From NCBI RefSeq assembly GCF_015709455.1, contig NZ_JADNQW010000005.1, positions 1,426,001-1,490,000 on the forward strand: DNA of 64,000 bases, read 5' to 3'. This DNA is from Methylosinus sp. H3A (lineage in GTDB: Bacteria; Pseudomonadota; Alphaproteobacteria; Rhizobiales; Beijerinckiaceae). Made by a program: the position numbers and the translations under genes. Below are positions 17,189-26,930 of this stretch, piece after piece (position 1 is the stretch's first letter; each line of letters opens with the position of its first letter). A model generated the notes under the pieces. It did no database searches. It had not been told where the DNA came from and saw nothing but the letters and a program-made list of their open reading frames with translations.

Positions 17189-18313
17189 TTGACCGACAAG
17201 ATTCCCGTCACCGTCCTCACCGGCTATCTCGGCGCCGGCAAGACGACACTGCTGAACCGCATCCTCACCGAGCAGCACGGACGGCGCTACGCCGTCATCG
17301 TCAATGAATTCGGCGAGATCGGCATCGACAATGACCTCGTCGTCGGCGCCGACGAGGAAATCTTCGAGATGAACAACGGCTGCATCTGCTGCACCGTGCG
17401 CGGCGATCTGATCCGCATCATCGAAGGTCTGTTGAAGCGCCGCGGCAAATTCGACGCCATCATCGTCGAGACGACGGGCGTCGCCGATCCGGCGCCGGTC
17501 GCGCAGACCTTCTTCGTCGATCAGGACGTGAAGGCGGCGGCGCGGCTCGACGCTGTGGTCACGCTCGCCGACGCCAAATTTTTGGCGCAGCGCCTCGCCG
17601 ACGCGCCGGAGGCGAAGAATCAGATCGCCTTCGCCGATGTCATCGTGCTGAACAAGACCGATCTGGTGACGCGCGAAGAGCTCGCCGAAGTGGAGGGGCG
17701 CATTCGCGCGATCAACCCCTACGCCACGCTGCATCACGCCGTGAAAGCGCAGGTGCCGATAGAGGCGGTGCTGGAGCGCAACGCTTTCGATCTCGAGCGC
17801 ATCCTCGAGATCGAGCCGCATTTCCTCGAGGCGGAGGATCATGATCATCACGACCATGGGCAAGATCATCACGCACATGATCATCACGCGCATGATCACG
17901 AGTGCGGGCCGGATTGCGGCCATGATCATCACGACCATGATCATCACGATCATGGCCATGAGCGTCATCACGACGACCATGGCCACGGGCTGAAGCACTA
18001 TCACGACGAGGAGATGGGCTCGGTTTCGATTCTCCACGAGGGAGAGGTCGATCCCGACATCTTCGTGCCCTGGCTCAATGAATTCGTGCAGCGCGAAGGG
18101 GCGGATATTCTGCGCTGCAAGGGCATCGTCGCCTTCACCGACGAGCCCAAGCGCTTCGTCTTCCAGGGCGTGCATATGATTTTGGACGGCGATCTCCAGC
18201 GCGAGTGGCGCACCGACGAGAAGCGCAGCGCGCGTCTCGTCTTCATCGGCCGCAAGCTGAAGGAGGAGGCGATCCGCGAGAGCTTCGAGAAGGACGTGCT
18301 GCGGAAGATGTAG
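17189..18313 (+). CDS. CobW/COG0523 GTPase with long His-rich region (putative zinc chaperone)
   Basis: A 374-residue G3E GTPase. It has Walker [13 protein letters not shown], the metal-binding CxCC motif in [13 protein letters not shown] (residues 62-68) and NKTD. At about residues 216-274 lies a run with about 25 histidines and two cysteines, which can bind several metal ions. The C-terminal CobW domain follows. COG0523 proteins deliver metal, often zinc, to client enzymes under zinc limitation. The start is TTG, with AGGAG 7 bases upstream. The zinc transporter upstream supports a zinc role, but cobalt or nickel handling is not excluded by sequence. Confidence 0.88.
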   Translation: MTDKIPVTVLTGYLGAGKTTLLNRILTEQHGRRYAVIVNEFGEIGIDNDLVVGADEEIFEMNNGCICCTVRGDLIRIIEGLLKRRGKFDAIIVETTGVADPAPVAQTFFVDQDVKAAARLDAVVTLADAKFLAQRLADAPEAKNQIAFADVIVLNKTDLVTREELAEVEGRIRAINPYATLHHAVKAQVPIEAVLERNAFDLERILEIEPHFLEAEDHDHHDHGQDHHAHDHHAHDHECGPDCGHDHHDHDHHDHGHERHHDDHGHGLKHYHDEEMGSVSILHEGEVDPDIFVPWLNEFVQREGADILRCKGIVAFTDEPKRFVFQGVHMILDGDLQREWRTDEKRSARLVFIGRKLKEEAIRESFEKDVLRKM

Positions 18314-18332
18314 TTTCGCGACAACCTTGGTG

Positions 18333-18370
18333 CGCGTCTCCTTCTCCCGCTTGCGGGAGAAGGAGACGCG
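18333..18370. terminator. Shared hairpin between convergent genes
   Basis: A perfect 18-base stem (CGCGTCTCCTTCTCCCGC / GCGGGAGAAGGAGACGCG) with a TT loop. It contains the family B palindrome core. It lies between the convergent GTPase and hisS genes and probably works as a bidirectional terminator, although it lacks a T-run. Confidence 0.6.
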
Positions 18371-18388
18371 AACTTGCAGTGGTTGCGC

Positions 18389-19879
18389 TTATCCCTGCCG
18401 CGCCAGCAGCGCCTTGATCTGCTCCACCAGCTCGCTTTCCGGCGTGGAGAATTGCGCAGGGCGCGCCGACTTCCATTCCTCATTGGTGGCGATGGCGGCG
18501 CTCGCTCGCGCGCCGGCGATCAGGTCTTTGATCTGCACCTCGCCCTTGGCGCGCTCGTCCGAGCCCTGAATCACCACGGCCGGGCTGTTGCGCTTGTCGG
18601 CATATTTCATCTGCGCCTTCATGCCCGAGGCGCCGAGATAGAGCTCCGCCGAAACGCCGGCGTTGCGCAGAGCGGCGACCATGCGCTGATAATCGGCGAT
18701 ATGGTCGCGGTCGAGCGCCAGCACGACGACCGGGCCGAGCCGCGTCACCGCCGAGACGACCGGGCTGCCGACGAGCTTCAGCGCCGCATAGAGGCGCGAC
18801 ACGCCGATCGAAAAGCCCGTCGCCGGCGTGTTGTCGGAGCGGAAACGGCCGATGAGCCCGTCATAGCGTCCGCCGCCGCCGACCGAGCCGAAGCGCACCG
18901 GATGGCCCTTCTCGTCCCTGGTCTCGAAGGTGAGATCGGCCTCGAACACCGGCCCCGTGTAATATTCGAGCCCGCGCACGATGGAAGGATCGATGCGGAT
19001 GCGGTCCGGCCCGAAGCCGGCGTCGCGCACCAGATCCTCTATCTCGAGCAGCTCCTCGGCGCCTTCCGCGCCGACATTGCTGCGGCCGAGCAGCTCGAAC
19101 AGGCCGAAGCGCGGCTCGCCGTCCTTATATTGCCCGCCGAGGGTGAAAGAGAGGATCGTCGCCACGGCGTCATCGGCGAGGCCGGCGCCTTTGGTGAAGT
19201 CGCCGCTCTCGTCCTTGCGGCCGGGGCCGAGCAGCAGGCGCACGCCCTCGGGGCCGAGCCGGTCCATCTTGTCGATGGCGCGCAGCACGGTGAGGCGACG
19301 GCCGGCGTTCTCGTCGCCCTCGAGGCCGATGGCCTTCATCACCCCGTCCAGCACCTTGCGACTGTTGATCTTGATGACGTAATCGCCGCGCGGAATGCCG
19401 AGCTTCTCCAGCGTGTCGGCGGCCATCATGCAGATTTCGGCGTCGGCCGCCGGCGAGGCCGCGCCCACCGTATCGGCGTCGAATTGCATGAATTGGCGGA
19501 AGCGCCCCGGCCCCGGCTTCTCGTTTCGATAGACATTGCCGAAGCGGTAGGACCGGAACGGCTTTGGAAGCCGGTCGAAATTCTGCGCGACATAGCGGGC
19601 CAGCGGCGCGGTGAGGTCATAGCGCAGCGACAGCCATTGCTCGTCGTCGTCCTGGAAGGAGAAGACGCCCTCATTGGGGCGGTCCTGGTCCGGCAGGAAT
19701 TTGCCGAGCGCGTCGGTATATTCGATCGCCGGGGTCTCCAGCGCCTCGAAGCCATAGAGCTCATAGACGGAGCGAATCACGTCGAGCATGCGGCCGGCGG
19801 CGGCCAGCTCTGCGGCGTCGCGGTCGGCGAGGCCGCGCGGGGAGCGGGCCTCTATCTTGGATTTCTTCTGGTCTGACAT
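18389..19879 (-). CDS. hisS: Histidyl-tRNA synthetase
   Basis: A 496-residue class II synthetase that charges tRNA-His. Motif 2 is seen in [22 protein letters not shown]. The histidine-specific motifs are [18 protein letters not shown] and [12 protein letters not shown]. The C-terminal anticodon-binding domain starts near residue 390 ([17 protein letters not shown]). The length is somewhat above the 420-residue bacterial average, as in other alphaproteobacteria. It follows a DUF123 gene by 25 bases. Confidence 0.96.
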   Translation of the reverse strand: MSDQKKSKIEARSPRGLADRDAAELAAAGRMLDVIRSVYELYGFEALETPAIEYTDALGKFLPDQDRPNEGVFSFQDDDEQWLSLRYDLTAPLARYVAQNFDRLPKPFRSYRFGNVYRNEKPGPGRFRQFMQFDADTVGAASPAADAEICMMAADTLEKLGIPRGDYVIKINSRKVLDGVMKAIGLEGDENAGRRLTVLRAIDKMDRLGPEGVRLLLGPGRKDESGDFTKGAGLADDAVATILSFTLGGQYKDGEPRFGLFELLGRSNVGAEGAEELLEIEDLVRDAGFGPDRIRIDPSIVRGLEYYTGPVFEADLTFETRDEKGHPVRFGSVGGGGRYDGLIGRFRSDNTPATGFSIGVSRLYAALKLVGSPVVSAVTRLGPVVVLALDRDHIADYQRMVAALRNAGVSAELYLGASGMKAQMKYADKRNSPAVVIQGSDERAKGEVQIKDLIAGARASAAIATNEEWKSARPAQFSTPESELVEQIKALLARQG

Positions 19880-19904
19880 TGGGTGCGCCTTTTCGGCGCT
19901 CTTC

Positions 19905-20408
19905 CTAGCATTTTTGCGCGGCGAGGAAAGCCGGGGCTGCGCCCTCCGGCCAAAGCAGCAGATGGCTGCGGCAGCGCGGGCAGTCCGAGCTGCCGAATCC
20001 CTCGAGCGGAACCGGCAGCGCGGAGAGCGCCGCGACGAGCTCGCATTCGCCCTTCGTCTCAGTGATCCAGGCGCCGAGCGATTCGCCGGCCTCGGTTAGC
20101 TGGTCGATATGCCAGCGGCGCCGCTTGTCCTTTCGCATATGCCGGCCGAGCCTCGCGCGCAGCCCGCCCGGACCTTTGGCCGAGCCGCAATAGAGATAGC
20201 GCCCCGGCGCGAGCGTCGCCTTGCTGCGGCCGGTCTTCGCCTCGAGCGGGCGCGACAGCGCGATGAGCAGCGCATAGGCGCCGGGCGCGGCCGGCGCCTC
20301 GGATGCGGCGTGGATGAAAGCGAGCGAAGAAAACGATTCGTCGGGAGCCGCTGGGCGTTCAGCGCGCGCCGAGCGGCGCATCGAAACGGAAATGGTTTCT
20401 GACGCCAT
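19905..20408 (-). CDS. DUF123 (GIY-YIG-like) family protein
   Basis: A protein of about 167 residues. The core [35 protein letters not shown] and RRWHIDQLT matches the DUF123 family, which resembles GIY-YIG nucleases but has no established role. Conserved cysteines CPRC occur near the end. ATG 20408 is used; ATG 20381 is an alternative. The chosen start overlaps the upstream DUF4274 gene by about 50 bases, so translation may be coupled or the later start used. Confidence 0.7.
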   Translation of the reverse strand: MASETISVSMRRSARAERPAAPDESFSSLAFIHAASEAPAAPGAYALLIALSRPLEAKTGRSKATLAPGRYLYCGSAKGPGGLRARLGRHMRKDKRRRWHIDQLTEAGESLGAWITETKGECELVAALSALPVPLEGFGSSDCPRCRSHLLLWPEGAAPAFLAAQKC

Positions 20409-20907
20409 GTTGCAAGCCGAGCTTTCGTCCGGGGATCGAGACGCGCATTTCCGGCGGAATGACGAGATCGAGCGCCGCCTGGTGGAAACGCGCCGGCAGG
20501 CGAGCCTCGCGCGCCAGCGCCTCCACCGCATCGAAGCGGAGCGTCGACGCCCGATAGAAGCCGTTGACATAGCGCATTCTGATCTCGCCGATCAAATCAT
20601 AGGCGCGCTTCATCGGCTCGGGGACTGTGGCGCGATCTTTTCCATAGGCGAGCAGCAGGCCCGGACGAGAAAGATAGAAAATGCCGAGCGCGGTCGCTTT
20701 CTCGCAGCGCGCTTGCCGCATGATCCAGAACAAAGGCGCATCGCCGAGATCGCGATTATGGCCGAGGATCATTCTGTGCCAATCGTCGCTCGAGGCGAGC
20801 GGCAGCCAATCGGCGATGAATTGCGCATATTCGCCGTCGCCCGGCTCCAGGCTCGCGGCTCGCTCCTCGACCCAGCGACGCAAGAGATCGTCGACCGCGA
20901 GCGACAT
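20359..20907 (-). CDS. DUF4274 domain protein
   Basis: A 182-residue soluble protein. The central region (DWLPLASSDDWHRMILGHNR, then PLFWIMRQARCEKATALGIF) fits the DUF4274 domain, whose role is unknown. ATG 20907 is chosen because AGGAG lies 8 bases upstream; a TTG at 20925 is rejected. It appears to head a three-gene run with the DUF123 gene and hisS. Confidence 0.7.
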   Translation of the reverse strand: MSLAVDDLLRRWVEERAASLEPGDGEYAQFIADWLPLASSDDWHRMILGHNRDLGDAPLFWIMRQARCEKATALGIFYLSRPGLLLAYGKDRATVPEPMKRAYDLIGEIRMRYVNGFYRASTLRFDAVEALAREARLPARFHQAALDLVIPPEMRVSIPGRKLGLQHGVRNHFRFDAPLGAR

Positions 20908-21062
20908 AGGGAAGACTCCTGCCAAAGTTCGAAACCGCCGACGCCGAGCGTTTGGACCGGGGGCGCATTGTTTGGAAGAGGTCGGCGCGGCGTCATGCGC
21001 CGCGGACGGACACGCGTCCGATCTCTCTTCCCGCGCGACGGATTTTCAGGGTAGAAAAGGGG

Positions 21063-21098
21063 CTCCCCGTCCCGCGCGTGCGCGAAACGGGGAGTTTT
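21063..21098 (+). terminator. Orphan terminator-like hairpin
   Basis: CTCCCCGT / ACGGGGAG stem with a GC-rich inner pairing, followed by TTTT (21095-21098). No + strand gene precedes it, so it could end an unrecognised short transcript or the beta-helix gene's upstream leader. Confidence 0.45.
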
Positions 21099-21410
21099 GG
21101 ACAACACCGTGAGAACCTGAACCGCAAAGAGACCGACCCCGACGGATGAGGCCGCGCTCCGGAGGGAAGAGCGATGTCGAAAGGAGAACCGCCTCTACGA
21201 ACAGAGCGATGTCGCAAGTCGCAGAGCCATCGAGGCGGGGCCTTAACTTGTTCTTTGCAAGACGATTACCCGTTTGGGCGCTCTCTTTATGCCTCGGATC
21301 GTTATGTAACGCAACTACATAAATAAGGCAGAATGCTCGATTTCGCGCGCGTTGCGTGCAAAAACAACCGGCAGGCCGCGCTGGACGCGGCGCATCTCAC
21401 GAGCTGGCCG
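21099..21410. other. Intergenic region upstream of the beta-helix gene
   Basis: No protein gene is supported here. A 12-base sequence AGAGCGATGTCG occurs twice (21168 and 21203). A CCGCCTC / GAGGCGG pairing encloses 21189-21236. These could form a structured RNA or leader. An AT-richer stretch at 21290-21330 could hold a promoter. Confidence 0.3.
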
Positions 21411-22724
21411 ATGTCGCCGCCGCCCACAAGACGCCGTTTCCTCGCCTATGGCCCGGCCGCCCTGGCCGGCGCCGCCTATTCCGGCCGCGCGCTCGCGGCC
21501 TCGCCCGATTCCACCCAATGGTTGCAGCAACGCCTGCGAGAGGCCGCTCGCAGCGGCGGCGCGCTGCGTCTGCCCGCTGGCGTTTTGCGAATCCGCTCCA
21601 TCGCGATCGAGGACAAGGTCGCCATCGTCGGCGCCGTGGCGGGGACGACGTTGCAGGCGATCGGGCCTGGCCCTTTGCTCCGCGCGGCGAATGTCGCGGC
21701 TCTGTCGCTCGAGAATGTGAATTTCGACGGCGCCGGAGCGCGCTTTGCCGATCCGAAACAAGGTCTGCTCGATTTCGCCGACATTCCGAAACTCGCGATT
21801 CACGGCTGCGCGATTCGCCATTCGGCCGCGCGTGGCGTCAATCTCCTGCGCTGCGGCGGGCGCTTCGCGCAGAATATCGTCGAGGACGCCCGCGACGCCG
21901 GCTATTTCTCGCTCGACGGGCTCGGCGTCGACATAGACAATAACAAGGTGCGCCGCTGCGGCGACAATGGCGTGCAGGTGTGGACCACGGCGGCCGGGCG
22001 CTATGAGGGTTCGCGCATCCGCAACAATGAGATCAGCGACATTCGCAATCTCTCCGGCGGCGACGGCGCCTATGGCAATGGCGTCAGCATATGGGGCTCC
22101 GGCTTCGTGCGCGTGGAGAAGAATGTCATTCGCCGCTGCGCCTATACGGCGGTGCGCAACAACGCCGGCCATGATGTGGAGGTCGTCGGCAATGACTGCT
22201 CAGGCTTCGGCGAGCGCGCAATGTATGCAGAGTTCGGCGCCAAGCGAGCGACATTCCGCGACAATAAGATCGATGACGCCGGCGCCGGCATAGCGCTCGC
22301 CAACGCCGAGCGGGGCACGGATATAGGCTTCGTCATCGGCAATCAGATCACCGGCCTGCACGAGACGCATCCCGATGACGAGTTCGGCCCCATTATGAGC
22401 TGGCTCACCGGCATAGAGGCGGAGAGCAATGTCGAGATCGCCGGCAATACGGTGGTCGGCGGCTGGATGGGCGTGCGCTGCGGCGGCTATCGCCAGAATA
22501 TTCGCGTCGAGGGCAATCGCCTCGTCGACAATGATTATGGCGTCACCTTCCAGATCGGCGAGGGTGTCGGGACCGCCGTCATCGCCCGCAACAGGATCAT
22601 CGGCGTGAAGAAAGCGGCGATCGCGGCCATCGCGGGCCAGGATATTCTTCCCGGCGACGCCAGCCGTCCGGAAATCGCGGCGAAATACCCGCGGCTCCGT
22701 ATCGAGGCCAATGAGATCGGCTGA
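21411..22724 (+). CDS. Tat-exported parallel beta-helix repeat protein (TIGR03808-like)
   Basis: From ATG 21411, 437 residues. A twin-arginine signal (TRRRFLAYGPAALAGAAYSG) is followed by right-handed beta-helix repeats with many N-x-I or N-x-V turns (VDIDNNKVRRCGDNGVQVW, IRNNEISDI, IEGN-like coils). It matches the RR-plus-repeat family seen in alphaproteobacteria, of unknown function. An upstream ATG at 21333 with AAGG close by would add 26 residues; the shorter form puts the Tat motif near the N-terminus. The partner of this periplasmic protein is not evident. Confidence 0.78.
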   Translation: MSPPPTRRRFLAYGPAALAGAAYSGRALAASPDSTQWLQQRLREAARSGGALRLPAGVLRIRSIAIEDKVAIVGAVAGTTLQAIGPGPLLRAANVAALSLENVNFDGAGARFADPKQGLLDFADIPKLAIHGCAIRHSAARGVNLLRCGGRFAQNIVEDARDAGYFSLDGLGVDIDNNKVRRCGDNGVQVWTTAAGRYEGSRIRNNEISDIRNLSGGDGAYGNGVSIWGSGFVRVEKNVIRRCAYTAVRNNAGHDVEVVGNDCSGFGERAMYAEFGAKRATFRDNKIDDAGAGIALANAERGTDIGFVIGNQITGLHETHPDDEFGPIMSWLTGIEAESNVEIAGNTVVGGWMGVRCGGYRQNIRVEGNRLVDNDYGVTFQIGEGVGTAVIARNRIIGVKKAAIAAIAGQDILPGDASRPEIAAKYPRLRIEANEIG

Positions 22725-22787
22725 ACCTTAACATTGCGTCAAGAACCTCGGGCGCATGATGGAGGGCCAGTCCTTCGGAATGTTTCC

Positions 22788-23585
22788 ATGACGACGCTCT
22801 CCACCTATCTGCAGATCGCCAATAACCAGTCCAAATGGCAGGCGATCACCGCCAAATCGCCGGACGTCGCGACGCAGACAAAATATTTCAAGGACAATAT
22901 CGGCAAGGTGACGACGGTCGACGCCTTCATGAAGGATGCGCGGCTGTTCAATTATGCGATGACCGCCTTCGGCCTCGGCAGCATGACCTACGCCAAAGGC
23001 CTCATGCATAAAGTGCTCGATGGCGGCGTCAGCAGCAGCTCGGCGCTCGCCAATACGTTGAACAGCTCCAACATCAAGGCCTTCGCCCAGGCCTTCGACT
23101 TCGCCGACAATGGCGATGCGACGACGACGTCCTCGACGCTCGTCGACACTGTGGTCAGCCGCTACACCGAGCAGGCGCTGGAGACGAGCCAGGGCAAGCA
23201 GAATCCAGGCGTGCAGCTCGCGCTCTATTTCCAGCAGCATGCGCCGAGCCTTACCAGCGTCTACGGAATTCTGGCCGACAGCAATATATTGACCGTCGTC
23301 CAGACGGCGCTGGGTATTTCGTCGAGCACCTCATCACAGTCGGTCGACACGCAATATCGGCTTTTGTCGTCGAAAGTGAAGCTCGACGATTTCAAAGACC
23401 CGACGAAGCTGCAGCAGTTCATCGCCCGCTTCGCCGCGCAATATGACTATAACAATGGCGGCGACGCCAATTCGCAGAGCTCGCTGCTCTCGACATTGTT
23501 CGACACGTCGAGCAGCAGTTCGAGTTTCGGACTCGACACGAGCCTGCTGCTGAGCGTGCAAGGAACGAAGTTTGGCTATTTCTGA
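22788..23585 (+). CDS. DUF1217 family protein
   Basis: A 265-residue protein starting TTLSTYLQIANNQSKWQAIT and rich in Ser and Thr, with the repeated pattern VDAFMKDARLFNYAMTAFGL seen in DUF1217 proteins of Rhizobiales. Relatives are often encoded near flagellar genes, but no flagellar genes occur here. ATG 22788 is preferred over the earlier in-frame 22734, because the latter would add a basic, unrelated N-terminus. Confidence 0.72.
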   Translation: MTTLSTYLQIANNQSKWQAITAKSPDVATQTKYFKDNIGKVTTVDAFMKDARLFNYAMTAFGLGSMTYAKGLMHKVLDGGVSSSSALANTLNSSNIKAFAQAFDFADNGDATTTSSTLVDTVVSRYTEQALETSQGKQNPGVQLALYFQQHAPSLTSVYGILADSNILTVVQTALGISSSTSSQSVDTQYRLLSSKVKLDDFKDPTKLQQFIARFAAQYDYNNGGDANSQSSLLSTLFDTSSSSSSFGLDTSLLLSVQGTKFGYF

Positions 23586-23598
23586 CCGCCGGCGAAAT

Positions 23599-24033
23599 CT
23601 ACAGAATATTCACCGTGACGGTGAAATGCGCGACGCCGCCCGAGCCGGAGTACCAGTCGTAGGAGAAGGTGTCGGTCCCGGAGGCGTGGGCGTTGGCGTG
23701 GTAGAAAAGCTTGGTGCCGGGCACGCGCTGGGAATTGCAGCGCGATCGCGGATTGGCCGGACGGAAATAGGCGTAGCCGGTTTCGTGCCGGATATCGACC
23801 CGGCCCTGTGACGGGCTCTGGGTGAGGGTGACGCGATCGGGGCTGTCGGCGGGCGTGCAATCGGGATTGATCTTGGCGACAAAGCCCAGCGAGGCCGTGG
23901 AGCCGCGCGGGACGGAGATCGTCCGTTGCACCGAGGCCTGGCTGCCGCCGGCGTAGATATAGGCGCGGGGGCCGGTGTTGCAGGCGGAGAGGCCGAGCGC
24001 GGCCGCCAAAAGAGCGATGCGTGGGAATGACAT
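23599..24033 (-). CDS. Small lipoprotein with Ig-like/cadherin-like C-terminus
   Basis: A 144-residue protein with a lipoprotein signal (lipobox LSAC near residue 18) and a beta-rich body ending in HASGTDTFSYDWYSGSGGVA, reminiscent of Ig-like or cadherin-like tandem domains (TDxFxY motif). Two further cysteines could pair. It is convergent with the DUF1217 gene, separated by 13 bases. The start is ATG 24033; TTG 24042 is also in frame. Function unknown. Confidence 0.65.
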   Translation of the reverse strand: MSFPRIALLAAALGLSACNTGPRAYIYAGGSQASVQRTISVPRGSTASLGFVAKINPDCTPADSPDRVTLTQSPSQGRVDIRHETGYAYFRPANPRSRCNSQRVPGTKLFYHANAHASGTDTFSYDWYSGSGGVAHFTVTVNIL

Positions 24034-24254
24034 TGTCGGCAATCCATTCGGGAGTGACGAGATTTTCTAGCTCGAGCGCATTTCACCTACAATAGCCGCG
24101 CCTGCGTTCTGTTGTCGCTTTTCCGGCCGCCGCCGATCCGTCGGAAATTCGGCGCGACTTCGCCGCGAGGCGGAAATATTTCCAACCTGCCGGACAAACG
24201 AGAGAAATCCTGATCGACGAAGCCGAAGCGGGGGCGTCGAAACGAGGATTTTTC

Positions 24255-24908
24255 ATGAAGCGTCACAATACGGCTATGGCTCTGGCCACCGTTTTCTTCT
24301 CCGGCGCGGCCTTGGCGGCCGATCTGCCGTCTCGAAAAGCGGCCTTCGAGCCGCCCCCGCAGCCTCCGGCCTTCGCCTGGAGCGGCGTCTATGCGGGTCT
24401 CGACCTAGGGGCCGGCTGGCTCGCCTCGGGCGGGTCGAATGTCGGCGTCTCGGGCGGCGGTCTCCTCGGCTATAATCATCGCATCGGCCCGCTCTTCGTC
24501 GTCGGCCTCGAGACCGATTTCCAGGGAACGAGCCTGAGCGGCCGCGGCGGCGGGGCGGACCCTCTCGGCCTGCGCCCAGCGGAAGGCCCGCGGACGCTTC
24601 CCTGGTTCGGGACCGTCCGCGGGCGCGCCGGCGTCACCGGCTTCGATTCCCGCGTTCTCTTCTATGGAACCGGCGGCTTCGCCTATGGCGAGACGAGTGG
24701 AGCCGTCCGCGAAGGCTGGACCGCGGGCGCCGGCGTGGAATGGGCCTTTGCGCCCCATTGGTCGGCGAAGACCGAATATCTCTTCACCGATCTCGGAAAG
24801 GGCGGCGGCGACCCCGGCGCGCTGCGCGGCGGCGCCGATTTCCATACTGTGCGCGTCGGCGTGAACTATCATTTCGATTTGTCGAAGCTGCCGGGCGGCG
24901 CGCGCTGA
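24255..24908 (+). CDS. Outer-membrane beta-barrel protein (Omp25/Omp31-like)
   Basis: A 217-residue protein with a signal peptide ending ALAADLP. The body is FAWSGVYAGLDLGAGWL, LLGYNHRIGPLFVVGLETDF, FYGTGGFAYGETSG, WSAKTEYLFTDLG and a terminal VRVGVNYHFD. This is the usual eight-strand pattern of small Rhizobiales outer-membrane porin-like proteins. The terminal phenylalanine motif is followed by an unusual tail of about 10 residues. A GAGGA ribosome-binding site precedes the ATG. Confidence 0.85.
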   Translation: MKRHNTAMALATVFFSGAALAADLPSRKAAFEPPPQPPAFAWSGVYAGLDLGAGWLASGGSNVGVSGGGLLGYNHRIGPLFVVGLETDFQGTSLSGRGGGADPLGLRPAEGPRTLPWFGTVRGRAGVTGFDSRVLFYGTGGFAYGETSGAVREGWTAGAGVEWAFAPHWSAKTEYLFTDLGKGGGDPGALRGGADFHTVRVGVNYHFDLSKLPGGAR

Positions 24909-25165
24909 AGCGCTTGCTCTGGGCGGATCGACTTGCTAAATAAATCGGTGGATGGCTGGCGGGGATTCCCTTCCAGCCTCTCCGTTTTTAAAAACCCGGG
25001 TATTTTCGATCGGGCCGCGCCGGCCAGTTCTCTCGCCAGAACTCTCGTTTCCTCCCCGATCCCGCCTTCGCGGCGGAGGGAGGAGGCCTCCGATCGAAGA
25101 CGCCCGATCCGCAACGCAAACCTCAAGCCGGCGCCACGCCCGAAGAGGGCTTCCCAGGAGAACTC

Positions 25166-26893
25166 ATGTCAACTGCTGCTGAGCGCACCCCGTCGCGCGA
25201 GGATTTTGCCGCCCTGCTCGAAGAAAGCTACGGAGAAAACGAAGCTTTCGAGGGTTCCGTCATCAAGGGCCGCGTGGTCGCCATCGAGAAGGACGTCGCC
25301 GTCATCGATGTGGGCCTCAAGACCGAAGGGCGTGTCGCCCTGAAAGAATTCACCGGCTTCGGCCGCGACCCGGCCCCGAAAGTGGGCGAAGAGGTCGAGG
25401 TCTATCTCGAGCGCATCGAGAATGCGCTCGGCGAAGCCGTCATCTCGCGCGACAAGGCGCGCCGCGAGGAGAGCTGGGTCAAGCTCGAGAAGGCCTTCGA
25501 AGGCAATGAGAAGGTCGAGGGCGTCATCTTCAATCAGGTCAAGGGCGGCTTCACCGTCGATCTCGACGGCGCCGTGGCCTTCCTGCCGCGCAGCCAGGTG
25601 GACATTCGCCCGATCCGCGACGTCGGCCCGCTGCTGAACGTGCCGCAGCCCTTCCATATTCTGAAGATGGACCGCCGCCGCGGCAATATCGTCGTGTCGC
25701 GCCGCACCGTGCTCGAGGAGAGCCGCGCCGAGCAGCGTCACGAGATCGTGGCCAACCTCGAGGAGGGGCAGGTCATCGAGGGCGTCGTCAAGAACATCAC
25801 CGATTACGGCGCCTTCGTGGATCTCGGCGGCATCGACGGCCTGCTGCATGTCACCGATGTGGCGTGGCGCCGCGTCAATCATCCGAGCGAGGTTCTGTCC
25901 ATCGGCCAGACCGTGCGCGTGAAGATCATCAAGATCAATCACGAGACGCACCGCATCTCGCTCGGCATGAAGCAGCTGCTCGAGGATCCGTGGCAGGGCA
26001 TCGAGGCGAAATATCCGATCGGCGCCAAGTTCCATGGCCGCGTCACCAATATCACCGACTACGGCGCCTTCGTGGAGCTGGAGCCGGGGATCGAGGGTCT
26101 CGTCCACGTCTCGGAAATGTCCTGGACGAAGAAGAACGTGCATCCCGGCAAGATCGTCTCGACGAGCCAGGAGGTCGACGTGCAGGTGCTCGAGGTCGAT
26201 CCGGTCAAGCGCCGCATCTCGCTCGGCCTCAAGCAGACGCTGCAGAATCCTTGGGAGGCCTTCGCCGAGAAGCACCCGCAGGGCTCCACCGTCTCCGGCG
26301 AGGTCAAGAACAAGACCGAGTTCGGCCTGTTCATCGGCCTCGATGGCGATGTGGACGGCATGGTCCATCTCTCCGATCTCGACTGGAACCGCCCCGGCGA
26401 GCAGGTCATCGAAGAGTATAAGAAGGGCGACGTCATCACCGCTCAGGTGCTCGACGTCGATATCGAGAAGGAGCGCATCTCGCTCGGCGTGAAGCAGCTC
26501 GCCAGTGATCCTTTCGCGTCGGTCGCCGAAGAAGGCGCTGGCGGCGAGGTGAAGAAGGGCGCTGTCGTGACGACCGAGGTGCTCGAGGTGAAGGAAGCCG
26601 GCCTCGAGGTGAAGATCCTCGGCACCGACCTCACCACCTTCATCAAGCGCAACGAGCTGGCGCGCGATCGCGCCGACCAGCGTCCGGAGCGCTTCGCCGT
26701 CGGCGAGAAGGTGGACGTTCGCATCACCCTCTTCGACCGCAAGGCGCGCAAGGTCGCCGTTTCGATCAAGGCGCTGGAAATGGCCGAGGAGAAGGAGGCG
26801 ATCGCCCAATACGGCTCCGCCGATTCGGGCGCCTCGCTCGGCGACATTCTGGGCGCGGCCCTCAAGGCCCGCGAGGAAGCGCCGAAGAAGTAA
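25166..26893 (+). CDS. rpsA: 30S ribosomal protein S1
   Basis: A 575-residue protein with six S1 RNA-binding domains, each with patterns such as GVVKNITDYGAFVDLGGIDG, RVTNITDYGAFVELEPGIEG and ISLGMKQL or ISLGLKQT. It binds mRNA on the small ribosomal subunit. A CAGGAG ribosome-binding site stands before the ATG. The cmk gene that commonly precedes rpsA is absent; the outer-membrane protein gene occupies that place. A clear intrinsic terminator follows. Confidence 0.96.
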   Translation: MSTAAERTPSREDFAALLEESYGENEAFEGSVIKGRVVAIEKDVAVIDVGLKTEGRVALKEFTGFGRDPAPKVGEEVEVYLERIENALGEAVISRDKARREESWVKLEKAFEGNEKVEGVIFNQVKGGFTVDLDGAVAFLPRSQVDIRPIRDVGPLLNVPQPFHILKMDRRRGNIVVSRRTVLEESRAEQRHEIVANLEEGQVIEGVVKNITDYGAFVDLGGIDGLLHVTDVAWRRVNHPSEVLSIGQTVRVKIIKINHETHRISLGMKQLLEDPWQGIEAKYPIGAKFHGRVTNITDYGAFVELEPGIEGLVHVSEMSWTKKNVHPGKIVSTSQEVDVQVLEVDPVKRRISLGLKQTLQNPWEAFAEKHPQGSTVSGEVKNKTEFGLFIGLDGDVDGMVHLSDLDWNRPGEQVIEEYKKGDVITAQVLDVDIEKERISLGVKQLASDPFASVAEEGAGGEVKKGAVVTTEVLEVKEAGLEVKILGTDLTTFIKRNELARDRADQRPERFAVGEKVDVRITLFDRKARKVAVSIKALEMAEEKEAIAQYGSADSGASLGDILGAALKAREEAPKK

Positions 26894-26930
26894 GACGACG
26901 AGGGACGTCGTTCCCTCGTTCGAAATTCAG

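Noticed and set aside
17838..17990. CRISPR-like short repeats of GATCATCACGACCATG
   Set aside because: They are codons for His and Asp inside the GTPase gene, without spacers of constant length.
21099..21262. 6S RNA, SRP RNA, tmRNA or RNase P RNA
   Set aside because: The conserved core sequences of these RNAs are absent.
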